DNA of 14,537 nt from JAKFWI01 sp050246435 (lineage in GTDB: Bacteria; Pseudomonadota; Alphaproteobacteria; Caulobacterales; Aquidulcibacteraceae), in NCBI GenBank assembly GCA_050246435.1, contig JBFWWB010000067.1, positions 1 through 14,537 on the forward strand, read 5' to 3'. Position numbers and translations under genes: made by a program. Below are positions 7,739 to 13,995 of this stretch, in pieces (the first letter of the stretch is position 1; each line of letters opens with the position of its first letter). The notes under the pieces were generated by a model that saw nothing but the letters and a program-made list of their open reading frames with translations, was not told the origin of the DNA and did no database searches.

Positions 7739-8299
7739 CTACCTGAATTTTTCCTTCAACCGACGTTCGATCTCGGGCGGCACGAACTCCGATACGTCGC
7801 CTTCTAGACGTGCGATCTCTTTCACGAGACGCGAAGCAATCGCCTGGCATGTCGGATCAGCCATGAGGAACACCGTTTCGATGTCCTGGTTGAGCCGCTG
7901 GTTCATGCCGACCATTTGGAACTCATATTCGAAGTCCGACACCGCACGCAGGCCGCGCACGATCACGTTGGCGCCGACCGCCTCCGCGAACTTGACGAGC
8001 AATGTGTCAAAAGGACGGACTTCGATCTGGATGACGGGGGCCAAGCGCAGCGTCTCGCGCTCCACCATTTCCACGCGCTCTTCGAGCGTGAAGAGAGGGC
8101 CCTTGTCGCGGTTGATGGCGACGCCGATCACCAGCTTGTCGACCATCTTGGCGGCCCGCTCGATGATATCGACGTGGCCGTTAGTCAGCGGATCGAACGT
8201 GCCTGGATAGAGGCCAACGCGATACAGGCCGGCCTTCGGCTTGCGCCCAGCCGCTTTTTCTTTCAGCGCCAGCTCACCGCGTTCCTGCTCCGCGCCCAT
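7739..8299 (-). CDS. coaD: Phosphopantetheine adenylyltransferase CoaD
   Basis: Catalyses the fourth step of coenzyme A synthesis: ATP + 4'-phosphopantetheine to dephospho-CoA. YPGTFDPLTNGH (31-42) contains the nucleotidyltransferase T/HxGH motif, RGLRAVSDFEYE (115-126) is the family's substrate-binding signature, and SRLVKEIARLEGDVSEFVP (156-174) matches the C-terminal signature. I start at the ATG at 8299 because AGGGAG lies exactly 6 bases before it; the longer open frame reaches back into gyrA and would add Arg-rich shadow sequence. This gives 186 residues, about 20-25 more than usual, because a charged Lys/Glu-rich stretch precedes the first strand (YRVGLYPG). The gene lies 49 bases after gyrA and 4 bases before the exported cyclophilin, in the same operon. 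Confidence 0.95.
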   Translation of the reverse strand: MGAEQERGELALKEKAAGRKPKAGLYRVGLYPGTFDPLTNGHVDIIERAAKMVDKLVIGVAINRDKGPLFTLEERVEMVERETLRLAPVIQIEVRPFDTLLVKFAEAVGANVIVRGLRAVSDFEYEFQMVGMNQRLNQDIETVFLMADPTCQAIASRLVKEIARLEGDVSEFVPPEIERRLKEKFR

Positions 8300-8305
8300 C
8301 GCCAA

Positions 8306-8311
8306 CTCCCT
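8306..8311 (-). promoter_or_regulatory. Ribosome binding site that fixes the coaD start
   Basis: AGGGAG on the minus strand, 6 bases before the ATG at 8299-8297. It selects this ATG over the longer open frame that overlaps gyrA. Confidence 0.65.
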
Positions 8312-8324
8312 GGACCGCCCTGGC

Positions 8325-8348
8325 GGCCCGCTAAGCGCGCGGCGGGCC
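8325..8348 (-). other. GC-rich hairpin between gyrA and coaD
   Basis: GGCCCGC and GCGGGCC form a 7-bp perfect stem with a 10-base loop, starting directly after the gyrA TAG. No T-run follows, so it is not a classical terminator. It could partly uncouple or protect the two parts of the transcript, or be chance in GC-rich DNA. Confidence 0.3.
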
Positions 8349-11090
8349 CTACGCGTCGCCCTCGCCCACGTCCTCCAGACGTTCCGCGGCGACCACGCGC
8401 TCACCCGCCTCGGTGCGGATGAGGTTCACGCCCTGCGTGGCGCGGCCTGCAATCCGGATACCTTCGACTGGGATACGTATAAGCTGGCCTGCGTCTGTGA
8501 CCAACAAAATTTCTTGAGAGTCTTCAACGGGGAAGGACGCTGTAATCCGGGCATCGGCGCCCAAGCGGTGGGCGATGAGGCCTTTCCCGCCGCGCCCCGT
8601 CACCCGGTATTCATAGGACGAGGCGCGCTTGCCCACGCCATCCGACGCCACCGTCAGGATGAATTGCTCCAGCCCGCCCAGTTCGCCGATGCGCTCGGGC
8701 GAGAGGGAAACCTCGCCTTCGGCGGCCTCGCCGGCCTCCGCTTCCACGGGCTCGGCCGCCTCGCCATTCTCCTCGCCGGTGGCGCGGCGCATGGCCGCCG
8801 CATGGCGCAGATAGGCGCGCGCTTCCGCGGGGCTTGCCTCCACATGGCGCAGCACGCCCATACCGATGACGGCGTCGCCCTCCTTGAGATCGATGCCGCG
8901 GACGCCAGTGGAATCCCGTCCCTTGAACACCCGCACCTCCGGCGCCGCGAAGCGGATGCATTGCGCCATCGCGGTGGTGAGGAGGATGTCGTCGTTCTCC
9001 GAACAGATCTGCACGTCGACGATGCCGTCCCCCTCGTCCGGCTTCATGGCGATCTTGCCGGCGCGGTTTACGTTCACGAAGTCGGAGAGCTTATTGCGCC
9101 GCACCCCGCCCGAGCGGGTGGCGAACATCACGTCCAGGCGCTCCTGGTCTTCCTCGCTCTCCGGCAGCGCCATCACGGACGTGATCGTCTCGCCCGCCTC
9201 CAGCGGCAGCAGGTTCACGAGCGCCCGGCCGCGCGCGCGCGGATCGCCGAGCGGCAGACGCCAGACCTTCTCCTTGTACACCATCCCGCCGGAGGAGAAG
9301 AACAGGATGAACGCGTGCGTCGAGGCGACGAAAAGGCGGGTGACGAAATCTTCTTCCTTCGTCTGCATGCCGGCGCGGCCGCGGCCGCCGCGCTTCTGCG
9401 TGCGGTACTGCGACAGCGGCGTGCGCTTCACGTAACCGCCGTGAGTGACGGTGACGACCATGTCCTCGCGCGGGATCAGCGCCTCGTCGTCAATCTCGCC
9501 TTCGGCATCCGAGAAGGTCGTGCGGCGCGGTGTGGCGAAGAGCTGCTTCACCTCCGCCAATTCATCTTTGATGATGCCGTGAATGCGCTCGCGGCTGGCG
9601 AGCACGTCGAGGAACGCACGGATCTCCTCCGCGACCGTCTGCGCGCCTTTCGCGATTTCCTCGCGGCCGAGATTGGTGAGCCGCGCGAGTTGCAGCGACA
9701 GGATCGCTTCGGCCTGCTCGTAGGAAAGGCGGATGTCGTTGTTCTCCGTCACCCAGGTGCGCCGGTCGGCGATCAAGGTGATGAGCGGGCCCATGTCCGC
9801 GATCGGCCAATTGCGCGCCATCAGGCCCTCGCGCGCTTCCGCGCGATCGGCCGCACGGCGAATCGTCATGATGATTTCGTCGATGTTCGCCACCGCGATG
9901 GCGAGGCCGACAAGATTGTGGCCGCGGTCGCGCGCCTTGTTCAGACGGAATTTCGTGCGCCGCGTGACGACCTGTTCGCGGAACGTGAGGAAGGCGCGCA
10001 GAATGTCGCGCACGCCCATCTGCTCGGGCCGGCCATTGTTGAGCGCGAGCATGTTCACGCCGAACGAGGATTGCAGCGCGGTGAAACGGTAGAGCTGGTT
10101 CAGCACCACATCAGCGACCGCATCGCGCTTCAGCTCCACCACGAGGCGGATGCCGAGGCGGTTGGATTCATCGCGCACGTCGGAAACGCCCTCGATGCGC
10201 TTCTCGCGCACCAGTTCGCCGATGCGCTCATGGGTGGCCGCCTTGTTCACCTGGTAGGGAATTTCGGTGAACACGATGGCTTCGCGGCCTTTGATCGTTT
10301 CGATCTTGTGCTTGGCGCGCGTGATCACCGAGCCGCGCCCGGTGATTAGCGCCAAGCGCGCGCCGGCGCGGCCGAGGATTTCGCCGCCGGTGGGAAAGTC
10401 CGGTCCGGGCAGGATTTCCAGGATTTCAGAGTCGGTGATCTCGGGATTGGCCAGCAATGCGATCGTTGCGTCGATCACCTCGCCCAGATTGTGCGGCGGG
10501 ATGTTCGTCGCCATGCCGACGGCGATGCCGCCCCCGCCATTGACGAGCAGATTCGGAAACCGCGCCGGCAAAACCACCGGCTCCTGACGTTCGCCGTCGT
10601 AATTGTCTTTGAAATCGACGGTGTCTTCGTCGATGTCGGCCAGCAGATACTCGGCAGCCTTCGCGAGCCTGCTTTCGGTGTAGCGCATGGCTGCGGGCGG
10701 ATCGTTGTCGATCGAACCGAAATTGCCCTGCCCGTCGATGAGCATGAGGCTCATCGAGAAATCCTGCGCCATGCGCACCAGCGCATCATAGATCGCGAGA
10801 TCGCCGTGGGGGTGATAGCGGCCCATCACTTCGCCCACCGTGTTGGCGGACTTGCGGTAGCGCTTGTCGGCTGTGTTGCCGGCCTCGTTCATGCCGTAGA
10901 GGATGCGGCGATGGACAGGCTTCAGGCCGTCGCGCACGTCCGGGATGGCGCGCGAGACGATGACGCTCATCGCATAGTCTAGGTACGACTTGCGCAGCTC
11001 CGTCTCGATCGGCATGGGCAGGACGCCGCGCGCGGGCGGCGCGCCGTCTTCAGGCGTGGGCGGCGGGGGCGTTTCGGGCGTATCGGTCAC
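8349..11090 (-). CDS. gyrA: DNA gyrase subunit A
   Basis: Breakage-reunion subunit of gyrase, introducing negative supercoils with GyrB. The protein has 913 residues. The N-terminal domain has SYLDYAMSVIVSRAIPDVRD, the quinolone-region segment YHPHGDLAIYDALVRMAQ and AAMRYTES with catalytic Tyr137. The C-terminal wrapping domain has the GyrA box variant QKRGGRG (565-571), which separates gyrase from topoisomerase IV ParC. An acidic, Ala/Glu-rich insert occupies about 751-803; I recall inserts here in other alphaproteobacterial GyrA. The residue aligned with E. coli Ser83 is Leu98 (CTC at 10797-10799). The start is GTG at 11090-11088, giving a Pro-rich leader (MTDTPETPPPP) of a kind seen in relatives; no good ribosome binding site precedes it, and the frame continues open upstream through the 15-bp repeats without any start codon. 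An internal ATG at 11015 is the only alternative. First gene of the long minus-strand operon. Confidence 0.97.
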   Translation of the reverse strand: MTDTPETPPPPTPEDGAPPARGVLPMPIETELRKSYLDYAMSVIVSRAIPDVRDGLKPVHRRILYGMNEAGNTADKRYRKSANTVGEVMGRYHPHGDLAIYDALVRMAQDFSMSLMLIDGQGNFGSIDNDPPAAMRYTESRLAKAAEYLLADIDEDTVDFKDNYDGERQEPVVLPARFPNLLVNGGGGIAVGMATNIPPHNLGEVIDATIALLANPEITDSEILEILPGPDFPTGGEILGRAGARLALITGRGSVITRAKHKIETIKGREAIVFTEIPYQVNKAATHERIGELVREKRIEGVSDVRDESNRLGIRLVVELKRDAVADVVLNQLYRFTALQSSFGVNMLALNNGRPEQMGVRDILRAFLTFREQVVTRRTKFRLNKARDRGHNLVGLAIAVANIDEIIMTIRRAADRAEAREGLMARNWPIADMGPLITLIADRRTWVTENNDIRLSYEQAEAILSLQLARLTNLGREEIAKGAQTVAEEIRAFLDVLASRERIHGIIKDELAEVKQLFATPRRTTFSDAEGEIDDEALIPREDMVVTVTHGGYVKRTPLSQYRTQKRGGRGRAGMQTKEEDFVTRLFVASTHAFILFFSSGGMVYKEKVWRLPLGDPRARGRALVNLLPLEAGETITSVMALPESEEDQERLDVMFATRSGGVRRNKLSDFVNVNRAGKIAMKPDEGDGIVDVQICSENDDILLTTAMAQCIRFAAPEVRVFKGRDSTGVRGIDLKEGDAVIGMGVLRHVEASPAEARAYLRHAAAMRRATGEENGEAAEPVEAEAGEAAEGEVSLSPERIGELGGLEQFILTVASDGVGKRASSYEYRVTGRGGKGLIAHRLGADARITASFPVEDSQEILLVTDAGQLIRIPVEGIRIAGRATQGVNLIRTEAGERVVAAERLEDVGEGDA

Positions 11091-11180
11091 AGTGGATTGA
11101 GGTGCAGTGGATTGAGGTGCAGTGGATTGGGATGCAGCGGATTAGGATGCAGCGGATCAGGATGCAGTGAATTGAGGTGC
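11086..11180. repeat. 15-bp tandem repeat (minisatellite) running into the gyrA start
   Basis: Plus-strand unit GGTGCAGTGGATTGA. Full copies begin at 11101, 11116, 11131, 11146 and 11161. Partial copies lie at both ends: 10 bases at 11091-11100, and GGTGC at 11176-11180. Copies differ by one to four substitutions and no length changes, and the copy nearest gyrA is closest to its neighbour. On the minus strand the array sits directly before the gyrA GTG. The period of 15 keeps a reading frame, and the gyrA frame across the last copies reads as repeats of STAPQ. Confidence 0.95.
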
Positions 11181-11257
11181 GACGCCGCCTTTTACGGCGG
11201 ATGAGAAGCACGCAAACTAGCACCCTCGCATGGCGGCGCAAACCGGAGAAACCGCCC
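11091..11257. promoter_or_regulatory. Divergent spacer between gyrA and the superoxide dismutase gene
   Basis: Both genes must be driven from these 167 bases. More than half is the 15-bp repeat array. The remainder (11181-11257) contains a small inverted repeat, CCGCC-ttttac-GGCGG (11185-11200), and the dismutase ribosome binding site GGAG (11245-11248). I see no convincing -35/-10 pair on either strand. A minus-strand reading frame across the repeats gives a Cys-rich pentapeptide pattern but has no support as a gene. Confidence 0.5.
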
Positions 11258-11830
11258 ATGAAATCAATGCTAACAGCCTTCGCCGCTCTTGCGCTTTTCG
11301 CAGGCGCCGCACGTGCGCAGCCGTCCGCGGCGCCGGCCGCGGCGAAACCCTTGGAAGCGGTGATCCACGGGCTCGACGGCAAGCCCATCGGCAAGGCCGC
11401 GCTCAGCGATGCGCCATCAGGCGTCCTGATCCGGTTGAGCCTCGAACCGGGCGCGCTCGCGCCGGGCTGGCATGGCCTGCACCTGCACGAAAAGGCGGTG
11501 TGCTCTGATGTCAGCGCAGGCGGCTACAAGCTTTCCGGCGGCCATGTCGGTCACGGCATGGGCGGCAAGGCGCATGGGCTGCTGAACCCCGCAGGGCCCG
11601 AACCGGGCGACCTGCCCAATATCTACATTCCCGAAAAAGCCGCGGGCGTCGTGATGGCGGAATTCTTCACGCCGTTCGCAAGCCTTTCCGCAACGCCCGT
11701 TGCGGGCCGCGCCGCTTTGCTGGACGCAGATGGCTCCGCCCTCATCATCCACGCCAAAGCCGACGATCATATGAGCCAGCCGATCGGCGGCGCCGGCGAC
11801 CGCATCGCCTGCGCCGCGATCAACCGCTGA
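11258..11830 (+). CDS. sodC: Periplasmic Cu/Zn superoxide dismutase family protein
   Basis: Converts superoxide to peroxide and oxygen in the periplasm if active. 190 residues with a signal peptide (MKSMLTAFAALALFAGAARA, cut before QPSA). WHGLHLHEKAVC (71-82) supplies copper ligands H75 and H77; SGGH supplies the bridging H96; AHGLLNPAGPEPGDLPN (105-121) supplies zinc ligands H106 and D118; ALIIHAKADDH supplies copper ligand H165; GAGDRIAC (178-185) supplies the active-site arginine R182. C82 and C185 should form the conserved disulfide. Oddity: the zinc ligand normally in GPHxGDLPN is Glu115 here (GPEPGDLPN). The ATG at 11258 follows GGAG by 9 bases and begins the signal peptide; the longer frame upstream would precede it with Arg-rich spacer. 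Tail to tail with ssb, 4 bases apart. Confidence 0.9.
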   Translation: MKSMLTAFAALALFAGAARAQPSAAPAAAKPLEAVIHGLDGKPIGKAALSDAPSGVLIRLSLEPGALAPGWHGLHLHEKAVCSDVSAGGYKLSGGHVGHGMGGKAHGLLNPAGPEPGDLPNIYIPEKAAGVVMAEFFTPFASLSATPVAGRAALLDADGSALIIHAKADDHMSQPIGGAGDRIACAAINR

Positions 11831-11834
11831 CCGT

Positions 11835-12338
11835 TCAGAACGGGATTTCGTCGTCCAGATCGGCGGAGAAATTCTCCTTCGGGCCGGCGGATACGCGCTT
11901 CTTCGCGCCGCCGGCGTTAAAGCCGCCGCTGGAGAAATTGTCGGACTGGTCGAATTCGCCGCCGCCGCCCATGCTGTCCCCACCGCCCTTGCCGTCGAGC
12001 ATTGTCAGCTCGCCGCGGAAACGCTGCAGTACGATTTCGGTGGTGTATTTATCCTGGCCGTTCTGGTCCTGCCATTTGCGCGTCTGCAACTGGCCTTCGA
12101 CGTAAACCTTCGAACCCTTCTTCAGATAGCTCTCGGCGACCTTCGCGAGGTTCTCGTTGAAGATCACCACGCTGTGCCACTCGGTCTTTTCCTTGCGTTC
12201 GCCCGATTGCTTGTCGCGCCAGGTTTCGCTGGTGGCGATGCGCAGGTTCACCACCGGCTCGCCGCTGGAAAGCCGGCGCACTTCGGGATCGCGCCCGAGA
12301 TTGCCGATGAGCTGCACCTTGTTGAGACTGCCCGCCAT
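11835..12338 (-). CDS. ssb: Single-stranded DNA-binding protein
   Basis: Binds single-stranded DNA at replication forks and during repair and recombination, and recruits partner proteins. 167 residues: OB-fold domain about 1-113 (MAGSLNKVQLIGNLGRDPEV; WHSVVIFNENLAKVAESYLK; GSKVYVEGQLQTRKW), a Gly/Ser-rich flexible linker (about 117-150), and the acidic tip DDEIPF that contacts partner proteins. The ATG at 12338 follows GGAG (12346-12349) by 7 bases. Upstream lies a LexA-type operator, so SOS induction is likely, as known for ssb in several bacteria. In many proteobacteria ssb is divergent from uvrA; here the divergent side holds a decayed secretion gene instead. Confidence 0.97.
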   Translation of the reverse strand: MAGSLNKVQLIGNLGRDPEVRRLSSGEPVVNLRIATSETWRDKQSGERKEKTEWHSVVIFNENLAKVAESYLKKGSKVYVEGQLQTRKWQDQNGQDKYTTEIVLQRFRGELTMLDGKGGGDSMGGGGEFDQSDNFSSGGFNAGGAKKRVSAGPKENFSADLDDEIPF

Positions 12339-12447
12339 GGTCGTACTCCGTTTCTTGCGCCTTCACCCAGTGTGGGCCTTCACGTCCGGGAACGTCTGAT
12401 CGCCCTGACCTGCCGCTGAGTCTGCGGCCAGTTCTGGGCAAGAGTTC

Positions 12448-12462
12448 GTTCCGTTTATGTTC
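12448..12462. promoter_or_regulatory. LexA (SOS) box, alphaproteobacterial type GTTC-N7-GTTC
   Basis: GTTCcgtttatGTTC, an exact match to the direct-repeat operator known for alphaproteobacterial LexA. It reads GAAC-N7-GAAC towards ssb. Position upstream of ssb, a known SOS gene in this class, makes the assignment strong. The additional GTTC at 12444-12447 directly abuts the first half-site. Confidence 0.8.
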
Positions 12463-12470
12463 TCACATAA
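12455..12470. repeat. Perfect inverted repeat overlapping the LexA box
   Basis: TTATGT-TCTC-ACATAA: 6-bp perfect arms with a 4-base spacer, overlapping the second LexA half-site. AT-rich in a GC-rich genome. It may be part of the promoter or operator, or bind another dimeric regulator. Confidence 0.5.
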
Positions 12471-12544
12471 CGATCCGTGTCGCAAAGGTTAATTTCAGCC
12501 GGCCTGCCGCTGCGACCCAATTCGCATCCCCGCCCCGCATTCCT

Positions 12545-13236
12545 GTGGAGGTCCGTTCTGAGGCCAAGGGCTTTGCACCGAAGATGAAAGTGGCGGAGTT
12601 TCGCCGCTCCGTGGTCGGCATGCGCCAGGATCTGGTGATCCGCCGCGCCGAGCGGGAGAAGCAGCGCGCAGCGCTCGCCGGCGTCGAACAGCAGATCGCT
12701 AAGTTGGAGAGCGAATTCGCGGCGAAGACGCTCGATGCTCTCAACGAGGCCGATGCGAACCTGCGTCTGCGCGCCGAAGAGGTGAAGAAGGCTGAAGATA
12801 AGGCTGCGCTCGCCGTTGTGACCGCGCCGGTCGATGGGGTCGTGGCGCAACTCAAGGTGCACACGATCGGCGCCGTCGTGAAGCCCGCCGATCCGCTGCT
12901 CGTCGACGCGATGGTCCTCAACAAGGATGTTGGTTTTGTCCGCGAAGGGCAGATGGCGGAGGTGAAATTAGAGGCGTTTCCGTTCACGCGCTACGGCGTC
13001 GTAGCGGCGCGAGTCGAGCGCATTTCACATGACAGCGTACAAGACGAAAACTAGGGTTGGTCTATCCTGCGCAAATCAAACTGTCGCACAGCATGATCAG
13101 GATAGCAGGACAATGGGTGAAGCTCGAACCAGGACTGGCCGCCACCGCGGAAATTCGCACGGGGAGCCGGCGTATCATCGAATATCTTCTCTCGCCGCTA
13201 GCAAGACGTGTGAGCGAGGCGGGAAGAGAAAGATGA
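12545..13236 (+). pseudogene. Remnant of a type I secretion membrane fusion protein (HlyD/PrtE family)
   Basis: In intact form this protein bridges an inner-membrane ABC exporter and a TolC-like outer-membrane channel. Only the C-terminal half is seen: a coiled coil (LVIRRAEREKQRAALAGVEQ onward, about 12630-12795), then TAPVDGVVAQLKVHTIGAVV, AMVLNKDVGFVREGQ and EVKLEAFPFTRYG, all typical of the family. Three lesions are visible. First, the N-terminal half with the membrane segment is missing; family-like sequence starts somewhere in 12480-12600. Second, KPADPLLVDAMVL seems to lack about ten residues found here in relatives (near 12897-12905). Third, a one-base loss in GACGAAAA|CTAGGG (13048-13051) gives a TAG; shifting frame at 13051 restores LGLVYPAQIKLS through GLAATAEIRTGSRRIIEYLL and LSPLARRVSEAGRER up to TGA at 13234-13236. 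The restored end matches the usual C-terminus of the family. Confidence 0.88.
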
Positions 13237-13310
13237 ACCATCTTTCTCGGATCCTGATATTGTTTTTCCTTCTCGCGGGCTGCGAAAATTCGACTGTCCA
13301 GGGTTCGTGA
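13233..13310 (+). pseudogene. Lipoprotein signal peptide fragment, 5' part of a frameshifted lipoprotein gene
   Basis: The ATG overlaps the HlyD remnant's TGA (ATGA), typical of co-translated operon genes, with a GGGAAGAG purine run upstream. The 25-residue product MNHLSRILILFFLLAGCENS... has a positively charged start, a hydrophobic core and a textbook lipobox LAGC, then stops at TGA 13308-13310. The next frame continues directly with plausible mature sequence (from about 13306: DGSAEKVGVADLPSDLQ) into the following reading frame, so this looks like the signal-peptide end of that gene, separated by a small indel near 13302-13309. It could alternatively be an intact tiny lipoprotein, like the entericidin or colicin-lysis type, but the neighbouring frame argues for the first reading. 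Confidence 0.6.
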
Positions 13311-13359
13311 TGGTTCAGCGGAGAAGGTCGGCGTCGCGGATCTTCCCTCTGATCTTCAA

Positions 13360-13983
13360 ATGCCAGTGCTCCCTGCCAACTCAAGCGAAGCCGTGGATGC
13401 CGTATGTTCCTGGGCCGCGGCGAACGCTGTTTCGTTCGATGGTTCGGTAGTGGAGCGCGTGCTTGTAAGCCACGTCGTCAGTTTGAACAGTATCAGGCCG
13501 GAGCAAATCGCTATCCTGGAAGTGTTTCTGCAGCGAAAGGGAAATCCGCAGGTATTAGCGTTGCCACTAGCCCCTGATCACCTTGCTAAGTCATTTCAGC
13601 TGGCGCCCTTTCGTGGGCTCGTGGCAGTCGCGGGTGTTTGGGCCTTCGCCAAGCGCCCGTTAGCGGAATGCGATTCACGCGGTCGAGAAAATCTTGTGAG
13701 CACGAAATATGATGATGTTGAATTGTGCATTCTGGTCAACAGACTCACAACCGCGCCAGATGGCTACGTGGATGCCGATTATCGCAATTTGGCGGTCAAT
13801 ACGCCTTCGGTCGCATGGCCGGTGAATCAGCGCCTCAGCTTGCAAATTCTGACATTGAAATTGGCGGGAAAAGTCGTTGGACGATCTATTCGCGCCTCCG
13901 GCTTTGCTCTGCCAAACGAGATCGGCAACGTTTCGCGCGTGTGTGAAGGAGCGCCTTTGCCACTGGCGTTCGAAAGCAACTAA
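13360..13983 (+). CDS. Unknown protein, probably the body of the frameshifted lipoprotein
   Basis: 207 residues from the first ATG, family not recognised. No ribosome binding site precedes this ATG, and the frame is open back to 13258 with no start codon, which supports the view that the true start is the ATG at 13233 in another frame. Visible features: four cysteines (in AVCSW, AECDS, ELCIL and RVCEG), an alternation of hydrophobic residues in the C-terminal half suggesting beta strands (VNQRLSLQILTLKLAGKVV), and no membrane segment. G+C is low for the window: 24 of 60 bases in 13681-13740. The next gene follows after 12 bases with a strong binding site, so they form an operon. If read with the upstream piece, the protein would be a lipoprotein of about 250 residues. 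Confidence 0.6.
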   Translation: MPVLPANSSEAVDAVCSWAAANAVSFDGSVVERVLVSHVVSLNSIRPEQIAILEVFLQRKGNPQVLALPLAPDHLAKSFQLAPFRGLVAVAGVWAFAKRPLAECDSRGRENLVSTKYDDVELCILVNRLTTAPDGYVDADYRNLAVNTPSVAWPVNQRLSLQILTLKLAGKVVGRSIRASGFALPNEIGNVSRVCEGAPLPLAFESN

Positions 13984-13995
13984 AGGAGAACGGAT

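Larger units (their letters stand above)
12339..12480. promoter_or_regulatory. Upstream region of ssb
   Basis: 142 bases with no credible gene. It contains the ssb ribosome binding site (12346-12349), the LexA box (12448-12462) and the overlapping inverted repeat (12455-12470). The LexA box lies about 110 bases from the ssb start, so the ssb transcript probably has a long leader. No clear -10/-35 pair was found by eye; a TTGCGA about 19 bases before ACATAA on the minus strand is a weak possibility. Confidence 0.5.

Noticed and set aside
8241..10349. 702-codon plus-strand open frame
   Set aside because: It is the complement of gyrA and coaD; its length comes from the codon bias of gyrA, and it has no recognisable motif.
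11086..11180. CRISPR array
   Set aside because: Units are 15 bp and directly adjacent without spacers, so this is a simple tandem repeat.
11050..11394. Minus-strand frame with repeated Ser-Ile-His-Cys type pentapeptides across the 15-bp array
   Set aside because: It overlaps the dismutase gene antisense and the gyrA start, has no ribosome binding site, and the pattern follows from the 15-bp DNA period.
12431..12447. A second LexA box made of GTTC at 12431 and GTTC at 12444
   Set aside because: The spacing is 9 bases instead of 7.
12455..12862. Minus-strand open frames opposite the HlyD remnant
   Set aside because: The plus strand shows clear HlyD-family sequence; these are its complement.
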